A stretch of 64,000 nucleotides of DNA from Dolomedes plantarius (lineage: Eukaryota > Arthropoda > Arachnida > Araneae > Dolomedidae). Every line of letters starts with the position of its first letter. The first letter of the stretch is position 1. The stretch spans positions 132,916,375 through 132,980,374 of the forward strand of contig OU015496.1 of assembly GCA_907164885.2 (NCBI GenBank), in the 5' to 3' direction. This document shows positions 34,030 to 44,977 of this stretch, in pieces. Made by a program: the position numbers and the translations under genes. The notes under the pieces were generated by a model, which made no database searches, was not told where the DNA came from, and was given only the letters and a program-made list of their open reading frames with translations.

Positions 34030-35798
34030 GTATATATAAAAGAGCTTGTCTGTTTGATTGTCCGCTATAGAATCATAGACTGTTTCACTCACAGAGACCA
34101 AATTCGGCACAGTTAATGTTTAGGAGCCGAGAAACTTAAATCAGCAAAAACGAAGTTTGGGTCTCAATTAGTTTTTTTAAAATTAATTTTTTAATGATTT
34201 CTTGTGCCCGTAAGAGGTGAGAGGTCCCCCCTGTGGATACAGGCGTTCAGTGAAATACGAACCTATCCCTCTTCCGCGGGAGAAGAGGGGTGCGCGGGGG
34301 GGGGGGGAGAGATTCATGGTAATAAACTGTCGCCTTGCCTAACTGACAGATAACGCACAGTCCAAACCGTTGGGCATAAAGAGCTGAAATTTTGCATGGT
34401 GATTCTTCTATAGTGGAGTTTATAGTGGAGGGGTAAACTGAGAAAGATTTTTAAAAAATTCTTCTTCATTTTTTAAGTTTGCATTTAAAATGATAATCCG
34501 AGGGTTATAAAATTTATATCACGAGAAATATCATAAAAATTCGTTTAAAACGAAATCTTTTTCGAATCTTTACCTACCTCCCTTTTCTGATTTTTGGTGA
34601 ATTTTTAAAGATTAATTTTTAGAATGTAATTTATGAAATGCTGATCACGTGGTTTCTTTTCTTTTTGTGATACTTTAAATTAATTTTGCAGGGGCTTGTG
34701 GCGGCCCTGTGGTACAGCGCGCTGGTTTACGGTGCTGAGGGTGCTCAGATAGAATCCCGGCGTGGCGCCACGAAAAATGCTTCCGTTCGTGTCGTCCCTT
34801 CATAGGGGGTAATTCTGTACGCCTATATGGTGCCCCCATAATAAAATGAGCAGTAAAATTGCGGTGTAGTATAGGCCAATGTTTCATTACAAGTGCCTCC
34901 GCATTGGCCAAAAAAAAAAAATTAATTTTGCGTTACGTGCATAACAACGAAATAAATTGACAAAAGAAATATTAAAATACGGTAAAAGATAAAATTTAAC
35001 CACTAGACTAACTAAGATGGGAGTTTTTTAAGAATGCAGTTCAAATTAGTATGTTTTAACACAACTTTCCCGGCTCTGCTTTTTGTCCTTTGTTATTTGC
35101 AGTTTTTCTCATCGCTTGAACCGATTTACAATTTGCTTTTTCTACGGTTTTTGGCCTTAGAAAAATTAAAAATCGAATTACAATTCGCTTTTCAACGGTT
35201 TTTGGCCTTGGGAAAATTAAAAACCGATACGGTTTTTGGCCTGTCGACAGTAAAAAACCGAAACACCAAAGTAAGGAAAATAGGCTTCATGTGAAATCGC
35301 ACCTTACTTTGAATAAATAAAGGGGATAATGAATCTTGCACTTTACCTCTTGGGTGATGTGGAAAAAAGTGCGTCTCTTGGGTGTTGTGGAACAAACTGA
35401 GCTTTTAAGGGAAAAAAAAAGAATAAAGGCAAATGTAAATTATAAAACTTATTTCTAATTAAACAGTGGATCAAACAAATCTAATTAAATCTAATTAAAC
35501 AGTATCTAACAAATATAATTAAGCAGTAAACTTATTCAATCCAAACGTGCGAATCACGCAACGCTGTGTTATTAATTCTCAATAAAATCAGACGTATAAT
35601 CAGACGAAGGTCCGCAAGCTCAAAGTTTCTTTCTTTCTTATTCTTTGTATATCATTTCAGTAGAAACGCGCTAAGCGCAATTTGTCTAGCCAGATGAACA
35701 TGAATAGCGGGGGGTGCAGCCCAGTATTTTTTTGATGGAATACATCAAAATTTTTATATCTATATATCTACCCGGGCATCGCCGGGCAATAATGCTAG
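34027..35798 (+). mobile_element. Non-autonomous Helitron with nested SINE
   Basis: The 5' end is A|TCTGTATATATAAAAGAGC in a (TA)n tract. The 3' end is a hairpin (CCCGGGCATCGCCGGG), then CAATAATG, then CTAG followed by T. TC start, hairpin and CTRR end between A and T are the Helitron rules. The interior at 34320-34660 matches the elements at 38542 and 45218. At about 35110-35270 a motif with core CGGTTTTTGGCCT is repeated three times. There is no coding sequence. Confidence 0.85.
34690..34918 (+). mobile_element. tRNA-derived SINE with 13 bp target duplication
   Basis: A tRNA-like head has an A-box-like TGTGGTACAGCGCGCTGG and a B-box-like AGATAGAATCC. A body follows (CATAGGGGGTAATTC ... AAGTGCCTCCG) with a poly(A) tail. 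AAATTAATTTTGC flanks both sides (34677-34689 and 34919-34931), which shows target-primed insertion. Transcription would be by RNA polymerase III, and movement would need a LINE enzyme. The body is shared with the SINE at 41885-42096. Confidence 0.87.

Positions 35799-35802
<4 letters not shown>

Positions 35803-35852
<50 letters not shown>
35803..35852. repeat. (TA)n microsatellite
   Basis: A TA run between the Helitron 3' end and the next Tc1 element. Confidence 0.95.
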
Positions 35853-35855
<3 letters not shown>

Positions 35856-36008
35856 TCTGTCACAAAAAAATATATGCACCCAGAAGAAAACAATCTACTA
35901 TCAAGAAACTTAATATGCATGTAGTGTATGAGGAGGTAAGCAAATGATTACAAATTCAGAAGAACAGACTGTTTTATTAAGACGATATGGCACGAAAAAG
36001 GTTACAAA

Positions 36009-37414
36009 TCAGTAAGCAGTAAATCCACCTCTGGCAGCAATACAAGCCGAAACACGGTGTGGCATCGAATCAATGTGGTCACCTATGACAGTGTTGCCAA
36101 CTTGTGGGTTTTCCCCCTAAATATGGGGGTAAATTAGGCAAAAAGGGGTGTTTTTAGGGGCCCCATTTTTTAGGGGCATTTTGTGGGGGAAACATTTTTT
36201 AATATTTTGTACAATCGAGACGCGTTTTTTTATTAGATTATAAGTTCCATACATATGTCAAATGTAAATAAACCTCCATTTCATTATGTAAGTGTGTATT
36301 TTCTATTTATTTCAATTTATCTCTCAAACAGGATGCCCATTTGGAACCAGAATTTATTTTAGGAAGGTCTAGTGTGATCTCAAGTTGGTGTTAGGGAGAA
36401 ACAGGGGGATTTCGAGATGGCGCTAGGGGGAGGCGCTTCGTAGAGGTTGACAACGCTGACCTATGACCTCCTGCTGAAGATCATGCCATAATCTTTGTAA
36501 CTGGGCAGTTAATTCACTAATATTCCAGGACGGCTGCAGTTTCCTTCCAAGCACGTCCAAGACTTGCTCTATTGGCGAGAGGTCTGGTGACCTCGCAGGC
36601 GATAGGAGTACATCATTTCCTCAAAGACATTATTGTGACAATCGCGCAGTACGTGGACGAGCATTGTCTTCCTGATAAATGGCGCCTGGATGCCTCGATA
36701 GCATAGGCAACTAGCGTTAAAATCTGTGTCCACGTAACTGCGTTCCGTCAAAGTACATTGAAGGACGACTAGAGGTGATCGTATGTCCCAACAAATCGCT
36801 CCCCACACTGTCACACCTTGGGTAATCGCCGTATGCCTCTCGATAACAAATGCCAGATTGGACCGGTGGCCTGGCCGTTTCCACACGCGTATGCGCTGGT
36901 CATCAGCATTGAGACTGAATTGGAATTCATTGCTGATGATCACACGCCTCTAGTCTATCACACTCCTGCTTGCCCGAGGTCGGTAAAAATCCAATCGACC
37001 CTGCCTATGATGTGGGGTCAGTGGTAGGCGTCTTATTAGACGTCGGCTCCTTATACTTGCGTCGGCAAGTCGTCTCCGAATGGTTTCTTTTGATGCCACC
37101 GGATGTCTGGAAGGTGGTAAATGGCGTCGAACCGATTCTAGCGACGTTGTTGGTGCGGCCGTGGCCGCTCTTTTGATTCAGTAATCTTCGCGCGAAATTG
37201 TGTTTCTGGAACGCCCTGACCCCCGCGATGGTAGAATATCTCTTCGTGATCCATTGATCCATTGTTGCCAACACCGAGCAACTACCATATCGTTCCGACC
37301 GAGGTGGCGGCCGATACACGTCTTCGACCAAACTGCTTCTCTCAGGCCTACGCTACGCCGCCTCTCAAAGTCCGACGATTGTTCGAACTGTCGCCGTTTA
37401 CGTCTCATAGGCAT
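36009..37414 (-). pseudogene. Tc1 family F transposase, broken and missing first catalytic Asp
   Basis: It starts at MPMRRKRRQFEQSSDFERRR (37414) with a helix-turn-helix. The frame is then lost around 37178. The catalytic part reads ISNEFQFSL, where Asn (codon near 36930) stands for the catalytic Asp, then RIRVWKRPG and VTVWGAICW. The second catalytic region is degraded (APFIRKTMLVHVLRD). After a further frame change, SPDLSPIEQVLDVLG is readable near 36560. The hAT MITE at 36089 cuts the C-terminal part, and GGFTAY with its stop is at 36009. Non-functional. Confidence 0.82.
36089..36458. mobile_element. hAT-type MITE, 370 bp, 8 bp target duplication
   Basis: The ends CAGTGTTGCCAAC and the inverted CAGCGTTGTCAAC are flanked by ACCTATGA on both sides (36081-36088 and 36459-36466). 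The 8 bp duplication and CAG...TTGCC termini fit hAT. The interior has G-rich and T-rich runs and no frame. Confidence 0.9.
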
Positions 37415-37683
37415 CTCTAATCACAATACCGTCCACCCAAGTCGACAGATTGGTTTAATTATCACTATGGATGGCACGAGCAATCATGATTTTAAACTCT
37501 CCCAGCTGCGCATCTTATATGCGCAAAGCGCGCTTACGCTTGTATCATTGGCGTCGAAATTTTAAACATTTGCATATCTCTTACCAGACTACATTCCTGC
37601 CAAGTTTCGTGATAGTAGCTCGATTTCTTCTGGGTGCATATATTTTTTGTGACAGAGTATATATATATATATATATATATATA

Positions 37684-38409
37684 CAAGGTGTCCATAATTA
37701 AACTTCCCTACTTTAAAGTTCTCTACAGTCGAAACGATTGTCCAGAAAGTTATGAAATTTTCTGTAGGACATATTGAAGGGACGGGAATTTGTTTGAGCG
37801 TATTAAAAAATTAGTTCAAAGTTTTGAAGAATTATACATTTGCGACTGGGTCTTTACTTTAGATTTCACCATCTTTTTATCCATAGGTCACCCTAACACA
37901 TTAACTCATACTCATTGAATTTTACAATCTTTAAAGTGATTGCAAAGTCGATCGGAAACTTGTTCGGCAACTAATTTTCGGACAAAAGATTTGAAGGAAC
38001 AAAGAAGAAATAAACATGCAAATTAATTTTTGTCGACGAAGAGCTGAAGTTGTTATAGAACCTTGAAATTTTCATAGATATTTTGTTTTGAGCGTGTTTG
38101 TTATTGCTAATCAGAATGTCATCGTTACAATTACCAGTAAACTGTAGAACATGCTATCTTATGATTTCAAATTATAGCTAAAAATGATGGCCGTCATGAT
38201 GAAAATGTCTTGTAATAATTTTTTTAACTAAAGTACATGTTGGCTAAACGTGTAATTCACCAAAAAACACCCCCTGGTGGTGAAGTTTTGAACTATTTTT
38301 TTTATTTTCATCCCTTCAATATGTCCTACAAAGAATTTCATAACTGTCTGGAAAATAGTTTCGACTATACACAACTTTAAAGTAGGGACGTTTGATTATG
38401 GACACCCTG
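37684..38409. mobile_element. Mariner-type MITE with long terminal inverted repeats
   Basis: The ends begin CAAGGTGTCCATAATTAAAC and the inverted CAGGGTGTCCATAATCAAAC, with TA on both sides. Similarity of the two ends extends for about 110 bp, to a GGACATATTGAAGGG stretch. No coding frame in 726 bp. Confidence 0.9.
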
Positions 38410-38412
38410 TAC

Positions 38413-38499
<87 letters not shown>

Positions 38500-38540
38500 T
38501 TCACACATACATATACCCATACATATATATATATATATAC
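38410..38540. repeat. (TA)n with CATA interruptions
   Basis: About 130 bp of TA with several CATA and CACA units, between the MITE and a Helitron 3' end. Confidence 0.95.
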
Positions 38541-38541
38541 A

Positions 38542-39190
38542 CTAGCTGAAAACCCGCGCTTCGCTACGGAGTACATTGAAATTTAATACAGCTGTCAATG
38601 TATGCAATTAATTAAAAAATATATATATATATATTTATAATAAATACGACGATCAATGTATACAATTGATGTAAAAAAAACATATTTATAAAAAAATCGT
38701 AAGGGATATTTTTATAGACAAAATAAAGTCCAATCGTCTGCGCATTAGCAAGAAATTTTTTTTTTTGTCTATTTTTTTTTGCACGTGACGATAAATTTAT
38801 TTAAAGTACCAGAAAAAGAAATCACGTGATCAGCATTTAATATATTAAATTCTAAAAATTAATCTTTAAAAATTCCCCAAAAATCAGGAAATAGAGGTAA
38901 AAATTCGAAAAAAATTTCATTTTGAAGGAATTTTTATTATCTTTCTCGTGATATAAATTTTATAACCCTCAATGTATTATTTTAAATGCAAACGTAAACA
39001 AAGTTAAAAAAACAGCTTAAAAATTTAATTTTAAAAAATCTAAGATAAAAATTTTTGAAAGAATCGCCATGCAAAATTTCAGCCTTTTAGGTCCAGCGGT
39101 TTGGTCTGTGCGTTGTATGTCAGTCAGTCAGTCAGTCAGGGAATGGATGAGTCAGTTACGGAACTGTTTTATATATATATATATATACTA
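38542..39190 (-). mobile_element. Helitron-like element, minus orientation
   Basis: On the minus strand it ends with a short GC-rich hairpin (CCGTAGCGAAGCGCGGG), TTTTCAG and CTAG followed by T. The body (GCATTTAA, ATATCACGAGAA, AACGCACAGACCAAACCGC in other copies) matches the elements at 45218-45905 and 34320-34660. The 5' side ends in TA and GTCA repeats without a clear TC start. Confidence 0.72.
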
Positions 39191-39579
39191 AAACTACTCT
39201 ACCCTTCCGCCCTACCTAAACGGCTATATTTTGTCCAGAAAAGAACAAAAACTCCTAAGAGTCAATTTTATAGAACAAATCTCTTTCCGACGGCTACCCT
39301 TGAAAACGGCCACTTATTTTGGGAACCATTACTGTGCGGCACATATATAAATTTATACATTCATATGCACTTATATGTGGCTATTCCTGGTCTATATGGG
39401 TATGTGGAATTACAGGCATATAAGCGTGTGCATAAAATAAATACCTTTTTATTTTTTGCCTATAGACATTTAACCAGGAGTGTAATATGCTATTTCTTCT
39501 TTATTATTTGCAAGAATGTTAAAATCTCCAGATGAAAATTTAACTGAAATTAAATAAAAAAACAATTTTTAAAGTTATT
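39191..39579. other. Interval with nothing recognised
   Basis: No supported gene. A 144-codon frame overlapping 39101-39535 starts in a Helitron and a TA repeat and has no known motif. Confidence 0.5.
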
Positions 39580-39582
39580 TTA

Positions 39583-39640
<58 letters not shown>
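39580..39640. repeat. (TA)n microsatellite
   Basis: About 60 bp of TA. Confidence 0.95.
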
Positions 39641-39643
<3 letters not shown>

Positions 39644-40244
39644 GATTGTGTTATATAAATGTATAGGAGTGTATGTGGTGCAATAAATTGTATTCCATAC
39701 TTGAAATGCTACGATACGGTTTTTGCACATTGGAAAAAAATAAAATTTATCAGATAGTTTGGAGCCTTTCATACTTACAAATAAATAATGCATGTGTGAA
39801 TAAATATGTATTAATGTTTAAATATCCAATTAATTTTACTGACTGTTATACATGCAATAGATACATCGTCGCTCTTCCTAACGTGAAATAAAACGCAATC
39901 CGCTTTTCGAAGCAAAATAAAACGTTTCGAATGTAGAGAGAGATAAACATGTTTCTTCCATACTTTGCATACCCAAAACAGTACAGAATAAAATCTTCTC
40001 TTTATCTTCATCCACTCAAAAGTTCTACATTTATAAAGAGAAACATACGATATTCCGAAGTCAAGAGAGGTATATTCCCAAGCAGAAACACACCCAAAGT
40101 AAACCAAGATTAATGATGTGAGAGACCATAAGACATGACATACATTGACAAGCAACATTTCGTCAACTAGATTCATGGTGTTGTGGAAATGAGGGAATAT
40201 ATTGATTGAAGTCCATGACAGTTCCCAACAGAATTTTCTTAACA
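39641..40244. other. Interval with one unassigned 144-codon minus-strand frame
   Basis: The frame 39811-40245 on the minus strand encodes a 144-residue hydrophobic and aromatic-rich sequence with Cys and Trp residues. It has no motif, signal peptide or neighbour that identifies it. It overlaps the start of the satellite at its 5' end. I treat it as probably chance, but it is the longest frame here that does not come from a recognised transposon or a TA repeat. Confidence 0.35.
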
Positions 40245-41590
40245 TAAGTATTAGAAAGTTTCGTGAAATATTGCATTAAAAGGAAATATCAGTGAGTGGT
40301 TGGCAGAGTTGAAAGTCAAAGTAAACTGATATAGTTACGGGTAACTGAAAGATATATTCAAAATAAAATAATGTAATGCAAAAACTATTAGAATTAGAGC
40401 GATTTTATTTTGATGTTAACTATTTAACCTTATTTTACAGCAGAAAGTTTCATAAAATATTGCATTAGACTGATATATCAGTGTGTGTTTGGAAGAGTTA
40501 ATAGTAAATATATAAATATGTGTGTGTGTGTGTGTGTGTGTAGACATTAGGCTGAAAAATAAATCAATGTTTTGAAGAGTTAAAAGTCAGAACAAAGTGA
40601 TATAGTTACTTGTAACTGAAAAAGGAATTAACAATGAAATAATGTAAAGGAAAAACAGAAATAAAGTAATGGCATTTTTATTTTATTTTTAACTTATGTT
40701 AGAGTAGAATGTTTCATGAAATTTTGAATTAGAATGAAATATCAGTGAGTGTTTGGAAGATTGAAAACAGACTGATATATTTGCATGTAAATAAAAAATA
40801 TATTAAAAATAAAATAATTGAAAAATAAAAATAAAATACCATCGTTCCGTTGAAATTGGATGATGCTATTTTATTAACATATAATATAGTTGCGTATAAC
40901 TGAAAAAACATTAAAAATAAAATAATATAGAGGTAAAATATTAGAAAAAGACCGATTTTATTTTACCCTTATTTTAAAATAGAATGTTTCATTTATATTG
41001 CATTACACAGGATACTGAAATGTCAGCGAGTGTTTGGAAGAGTTAAAGGTGAAAATACATTTATATAGATATGTGTAACTGAAAAAGAAATTAATAATAA
41101 AATAATGTAAAGGAAAACTAATTAAAAAGAAATCAATTTTATTTGAATCTTATTTAAAATAGAATTTTTCATGAAATATAGCATTACACAGATAACTGAA
41201 ATATCGCTAAGTGTTTGGAAGAGATAAAAGTGAAACCTTTATAGTTACATATAGCTAAAACAATATTAAAAATAAAATAATGTAAAAGAAAAAGTGTTAG
41301 AAATAGAGCGACGATATTTTTATTTTATTTTAACCTGATTACAACATAGAAAGTTTTATGAAATGCTGTATGACACAGGAGACTGAAATATCAGTGAGGG
41401 TTTAGAAGTGTTAAAAGTAAAAGCAAACTTATATAGTTACAGTCAGATAAAAAATATATTAAAAGGCAAATAATATTAGGGAAAATAAAACTACAATACC
41501 GCTACTCCTATTTTTGAATGATGCTATTTTAATTTTTTTAAACTTTACTTTAAAATAATTTTATATTAGAAAGTTTCATGACATATTACA
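40245..41590 (+). repeat. Tandem satellite (about 185-190 bp unit), right arm
   Basis: About seven diverged units begin GAAAGTTTCATGAAATATTG (starts near 40253, 40443, 40705, 40983, 41163, 41348 and 41568). One unit holds a TG microsatellite at about 40519-40541. Units vary in length by small insertions. No coding role. Confidence 0.85.
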
Positions 41591-41884
41591 GCTGAAAAAA
41601 TTGAAGAAATGTATTATAACCAAGAATTCAAAAATAAGGCTTCGAGCGTCATACTTTTATTCGTTCAAGATTAACACAACTACAAATACACGCTTCGCAC
41701 AAACTGCAAATCAGCCACGAGGCGCAACCAGTACGCTAAAACAATATATATCTCTTCAATTTGCAACAACAGCACAAAAGAGACTGAAATATGAGCCTTT
41801 ACGAGAGTAACAAGGGAAAGAAAAATTTAATGTTCATATCTAAATAAAAAATAAAAATTACAAATAAAATAATAATTAATTTTT

Positions 41885-42096
41885 TTAATCCGGAGGCACT
41901 TTATTGTTAGACATTCGCCTGTTTTTATGCACCGCAGTTATGCTGGCTTCTTTATTGTGGGAACACCATTTACGTGAGCCTGCATTGCTCCCTATGACGG
42001 GGCAATACGATAAAGACCAAGGATTATTCGGTATTTGAACCTACGCCCGCAGCATGGAAGAACACGACTCTGACCGTTATACCATGTGCACGGCAC
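41885..42096 (-). mobile_element. tRNA-derived SINE, minus orientation
   Basis: On the minus strand a tRNA-like head has an A-box-like TGGTATAACGGTC and a B-box-like GGTTCAAATAC. The body (CATAGGGAGCAAT, CACGTAAATGGTG, AAGTGCCTCCG) follows, then an A-rich tail. The body matches the SINE at 34690, while the head differs clearly. A target duplication is not clear. Confidence 0.78.
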
Positions 42097-42566
42097 ACTA
42101 TATAAAAAATATAAATGAGATATTTCCATTTTATTTTAACTTTATTAAAAAGTAATTTTCCAGCACTAATTAATCATAAAAGAGATTTCAAGCAAAATTT
42201 CCTAGTGATTAAACTTTATATTAGTACTTAAGACTGAAAGCAAATACCAAATTCGTTCATTTCTGTACTTTTGTTTTTGCAGCAAATGTAATTTCGTAAA
42301 AAAAAAAAGAGATATGACTTGGATGAAATTTATTCACACCATTTGTTAAGACTTGTTTAAATAAACTCGAAAGAAATGTTAAGGTATAAAAGTAAATAAA
42401 AATATGGTACTTCTGCTCGCGCTAAACTACGTACTATTTAAAAAAGAAAATGTACGAAAGCTCCTTCATATTTTGAAATTAAGGAGTTTATAATCATAGA
42501 TATATTAAAATAAAAAATATCTCAAAAAAGATGAAAAAGTTACCCGTTTAGATAAAAACAATATCA

Positions 42567-42591
42567 TATATATATATATATATATATATAT
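42567..42591. repeat. (TA)n microsatellite
   Basis: A short TA run at the end of the right arm. Confidence 0.9.
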
Positions 42592-42938
42592 AATCTGTGA
42601 AATTGATGCTGAGTTTAAAATTTCAACTAAACTGTTAACTTTCAAAGAATGACCCGCAAATATTACATGAGGTTCAGGGAATAATTTATTTTTGAATAAC
42701 TACATTTTTATATAAGAAGAAACATTTATTCAATATTATAGGTGTATTTAAAAAGGAGTATAATTGTCATTAGTTTATTTTATCACTCTTGTAATTACTA
42801 GAATATACCTTAATTATGTAACGTTTTTCCCATATACGTATTAGGCTGGCTCATACATGTGATAATTCTGACATTTAAATTAAAATATCCAGTAGATAAA
42901 AGACGTTCTCGATATTTACAATAAAAATAAATAAATAA

Positions 42939-42942
<4 letters not shown>
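42592..42942. other. AT-rich interval with nothing recognised
   Basis: No gene, inverted repeat or tandem structure seen. Confidence 0.5.

Positions 42943-43008
<66 letters not shown>
42943..43008. repeat. (TA)n microsatellite
   Basis: About 65 bp of TA at the left end of the KRBA2-like element. Confidence 0.95.
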
Positions 43009-43009
<1 letters not shown>

Positions 43010-43397
43010 ACAGTGAAAACCCGAAATCAGTGAAAACCCGAATTAATTAGGGAAAACGCGTTCTAACTGGGAGCACTATGGAAAACCCGAATTAACTAGG
43101 GAAAACGCGTTCTAACTGAGACCGCTAGGGAAAACCGGAATTAACTGGGAAAAACGCGTTCTAACTAACAGCGCTAGGGAAAACACATTTTATTCGGGTT
43201 TTGACTGATTTGATGGACAATATTATTTGTATCTATCCACAATTATGTTATTATTTCAACAATATATTATATAACATGTTCTAGTTTGAATCAAACTATA
43301 CTTAGTAAAATTGTTTGAGGAAAGAACCTATCATTTAAGAAAAAAGTCTTTATTTGGATATTGTTTAACACAGTACCGTTATTAGGAATTACTTATT

Positions 43398-43583
43398 TCA
43401 ACAATGCAAACTACTGTGACACTTAGAATTGCAAAGAGAATCATTTTTCATACAGAAACATCTCTTTGAAGAACAATATTTTTTACAAGAACAGCGGACG
43501 AACCCTTGTCCAGTTTCTACAGCTCCTTTTCTTGCTGCTGTGCTCAGAGAAATTTCCTGATCCGGTACTCGATCTTGAGTCAA
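43398..43583 (-). pseudogene. KRBA2-like protein, C-terminal Cys-rich (CXC-like) tail
   Basis: The 61-codon minus-strand frame contains RCSCKKYCSSKRCFCMKN and LCNSKCH, a C-x-C / C-x3-C-x-C / C-x3-C pattern as in CXC (tesmin-like) and KRBA2-like C-terminal tails. It sits near the left TIR, as expected for the 3' end of a minus-strand gene. The integrase core that should lie between this and the 44420-44977 part is deleted or unreadable, and the intervening region is occupied in part by a MITE. Confidence 0.7.
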
Positions 43584-43826
43584 GAAAATTTGTGGCTATA
43601 CGTCTAATTCAGGTCTTAAAATCAGTGAATATGATAAACTTTTGTATTAAACTTCTACAAAAATTACACGTTTTCAATCTTAGTTTGAAGTCACCTTTTT
43701 AATTTATGAATATAAGAAAATTAATGTAATACCTAAATTTAATGCTTATTTATAACACATACACCTAATAGTTACTACATATAATATTTACTGGAATACT
43801 GCTAAATTTCTGCCAACAATTAGCTG

Positions 43827-44053
43827 CAGGGGTGGATCCAGGGGGGGGGGGCTGTTGGGGCGATCCCCCCCCCTACAGCTAGTGAGCTAGAGGTATTATG
43901 CCAAAATGCTATTTATTCTATTATAATTTGAGAAAATCAGTTTTTCAAACTCATTCAACCTTTTTTTTTCTCCCCCCCCCCTCCCGAAAAAATAAATTCC
44001 CCGGCTACGACCTTGTCGCCCCCCCCCTAACGAATTGTTAGGATCCGCCCCTG
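43827..44053. mobile_element. hAT-type MITE, 227 bp, 8 bp target duplication
   Basis: The ends CAGGGGTGGATCC and the inverted CAGGGGCGGATCC are flanked by ATTAGCTG on both sides (43819-43826 and 44054-44061). Poly-C and poly-G runs lie inside. It is nested in the KRBA2-like element. Confidence 0.92.
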
Positions 44054-44419
44054 ATTAGCTGTAGTCTACTGTATAAATACGTATAGAATTTAAAGTTAAT
44101 ATAAATAATAACCATATATTTATTAAATAAATAATGAACTAATTAAGTTTAAATATCATTTCTTATCTCGAATACAGTTTGTTCAGAACTTCATCTTTCG
44201 TACCAATTTTGTACAGGCCATCTTTATTTTTTTCAAGCACTACAACGATGAGATTTCGCAAGTCCGCTTTTGCTCTATCAACATTTGGAATGGGAAGAAC
44301 AACATTACCTCCAATATCAACCTCGGGATGTGTTGCATCGTTTCATCCGTTTTAGATCTTTTTCATTTGTTTGACTCGTTTTATGAAATTTTCTTTGGCT
44401 TTCTTTCTAATTAGAAAAA

Positions 44420-44977
44420 AGATTGGTCGACTTAATAGCAAGCATATACTCCCCTGATTGTGCTTGTTCAGTTACTTGCTCTTCTGCATTCATATCCTCG
44501 AAAAAATTTTCGGAAAGATTTAGAAACCAAACCATTCCTTTTTTATTTTTTTCTGTTGTCATGTTTCACACATCGATAAAAAAAATGTGTATCATCTCAG
44601 TAGTTATGTTAGCATATTTTCTCGAAGTTTCAATTTTGAGTCTGTCTCTACCACCTTGTCCTATGGCCACATGCGCACTTTCTAGAACATAAAAAAATTC
44701 TTCACCTGGTAAATAATATTTTATAGGCTCATTTCAAGAAACCAACTTTTTTTACTCCACTGATTTCAAGAATGTCAAACCTTTTTAATCTGTGATATTG
44801 AACAGAAGTCTTGCTAACGACAGATTTGGCTTCTTCAACCTCTGATAAAAGAGTGTTGTATTCATCACTTGTTATAACATTAAAGTTATTTTGTTTTCTA
44901 TTTAATAACTGTAATTGTTCAAGAAATCTATTTTTCCAATTTTTAGCGCAAAAAGCATTAACATTTTCTTTACTCAT
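44420..44977 (-). pseudogene. KRBA2-like protein, N-terminal part
   Basis: It starts at about MSKENVNAFCAKNWKNRF (44977), then EEAKSVVSKTSVQYHRLKRFDIL and, after a frame change near 44730, FYVLESAHVAIGQGGRDRL and RKYANITTEMIHIF. This order (EEAK...YRLKRYD...GHGGRDRM...KYANIT) is typical of KRBA2-like proteins, which combine a retroviral-type integrase core with a zinc-binding H...H segment before it. Here the second histidine of GHGG is Gln (GQGG). Several stops and shifts follow, and the DDE core is not readable. I assign the family from motifs known in arthropod KRBA2-like predictions. Confidence 0.7.

Larger units (their letters stand above)
35853..37657 (-). mobile_element. Tc1 element family F, with nested hAT MITE
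   Basis: The ends share TCTGTCACAAAAAA and TATGCACCCAGAAGAAA inverted, flanked by TA on both sides inside (TA)n. Minus the 378 bp added by the hAT MITE and its duplication, it measures about 1.43 kb. Confidence 0.9.
40245..42575 (+). repeat. Right arm of the large inverted duplication
   Basis: The order of segments matches the reverse complement of 29510-33960: satellite units, a unique segment with ATTAATCATAAAAGAG and GTTTTTGCAGCAAATG, then CTAAACTAC, GTACGAAAG and CAATATCATATA. This arm lacks the Tc1/piggyBac insertion and instead carries a SINE at 41885-42096. Confidence 0.75.

Noticed and set aside
41885..42096. Possible tRNA gene on the minus strand
   Set aside because: A and B boxes are present but the stems do not pair properly. 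The downstream body is shared with another SINE.
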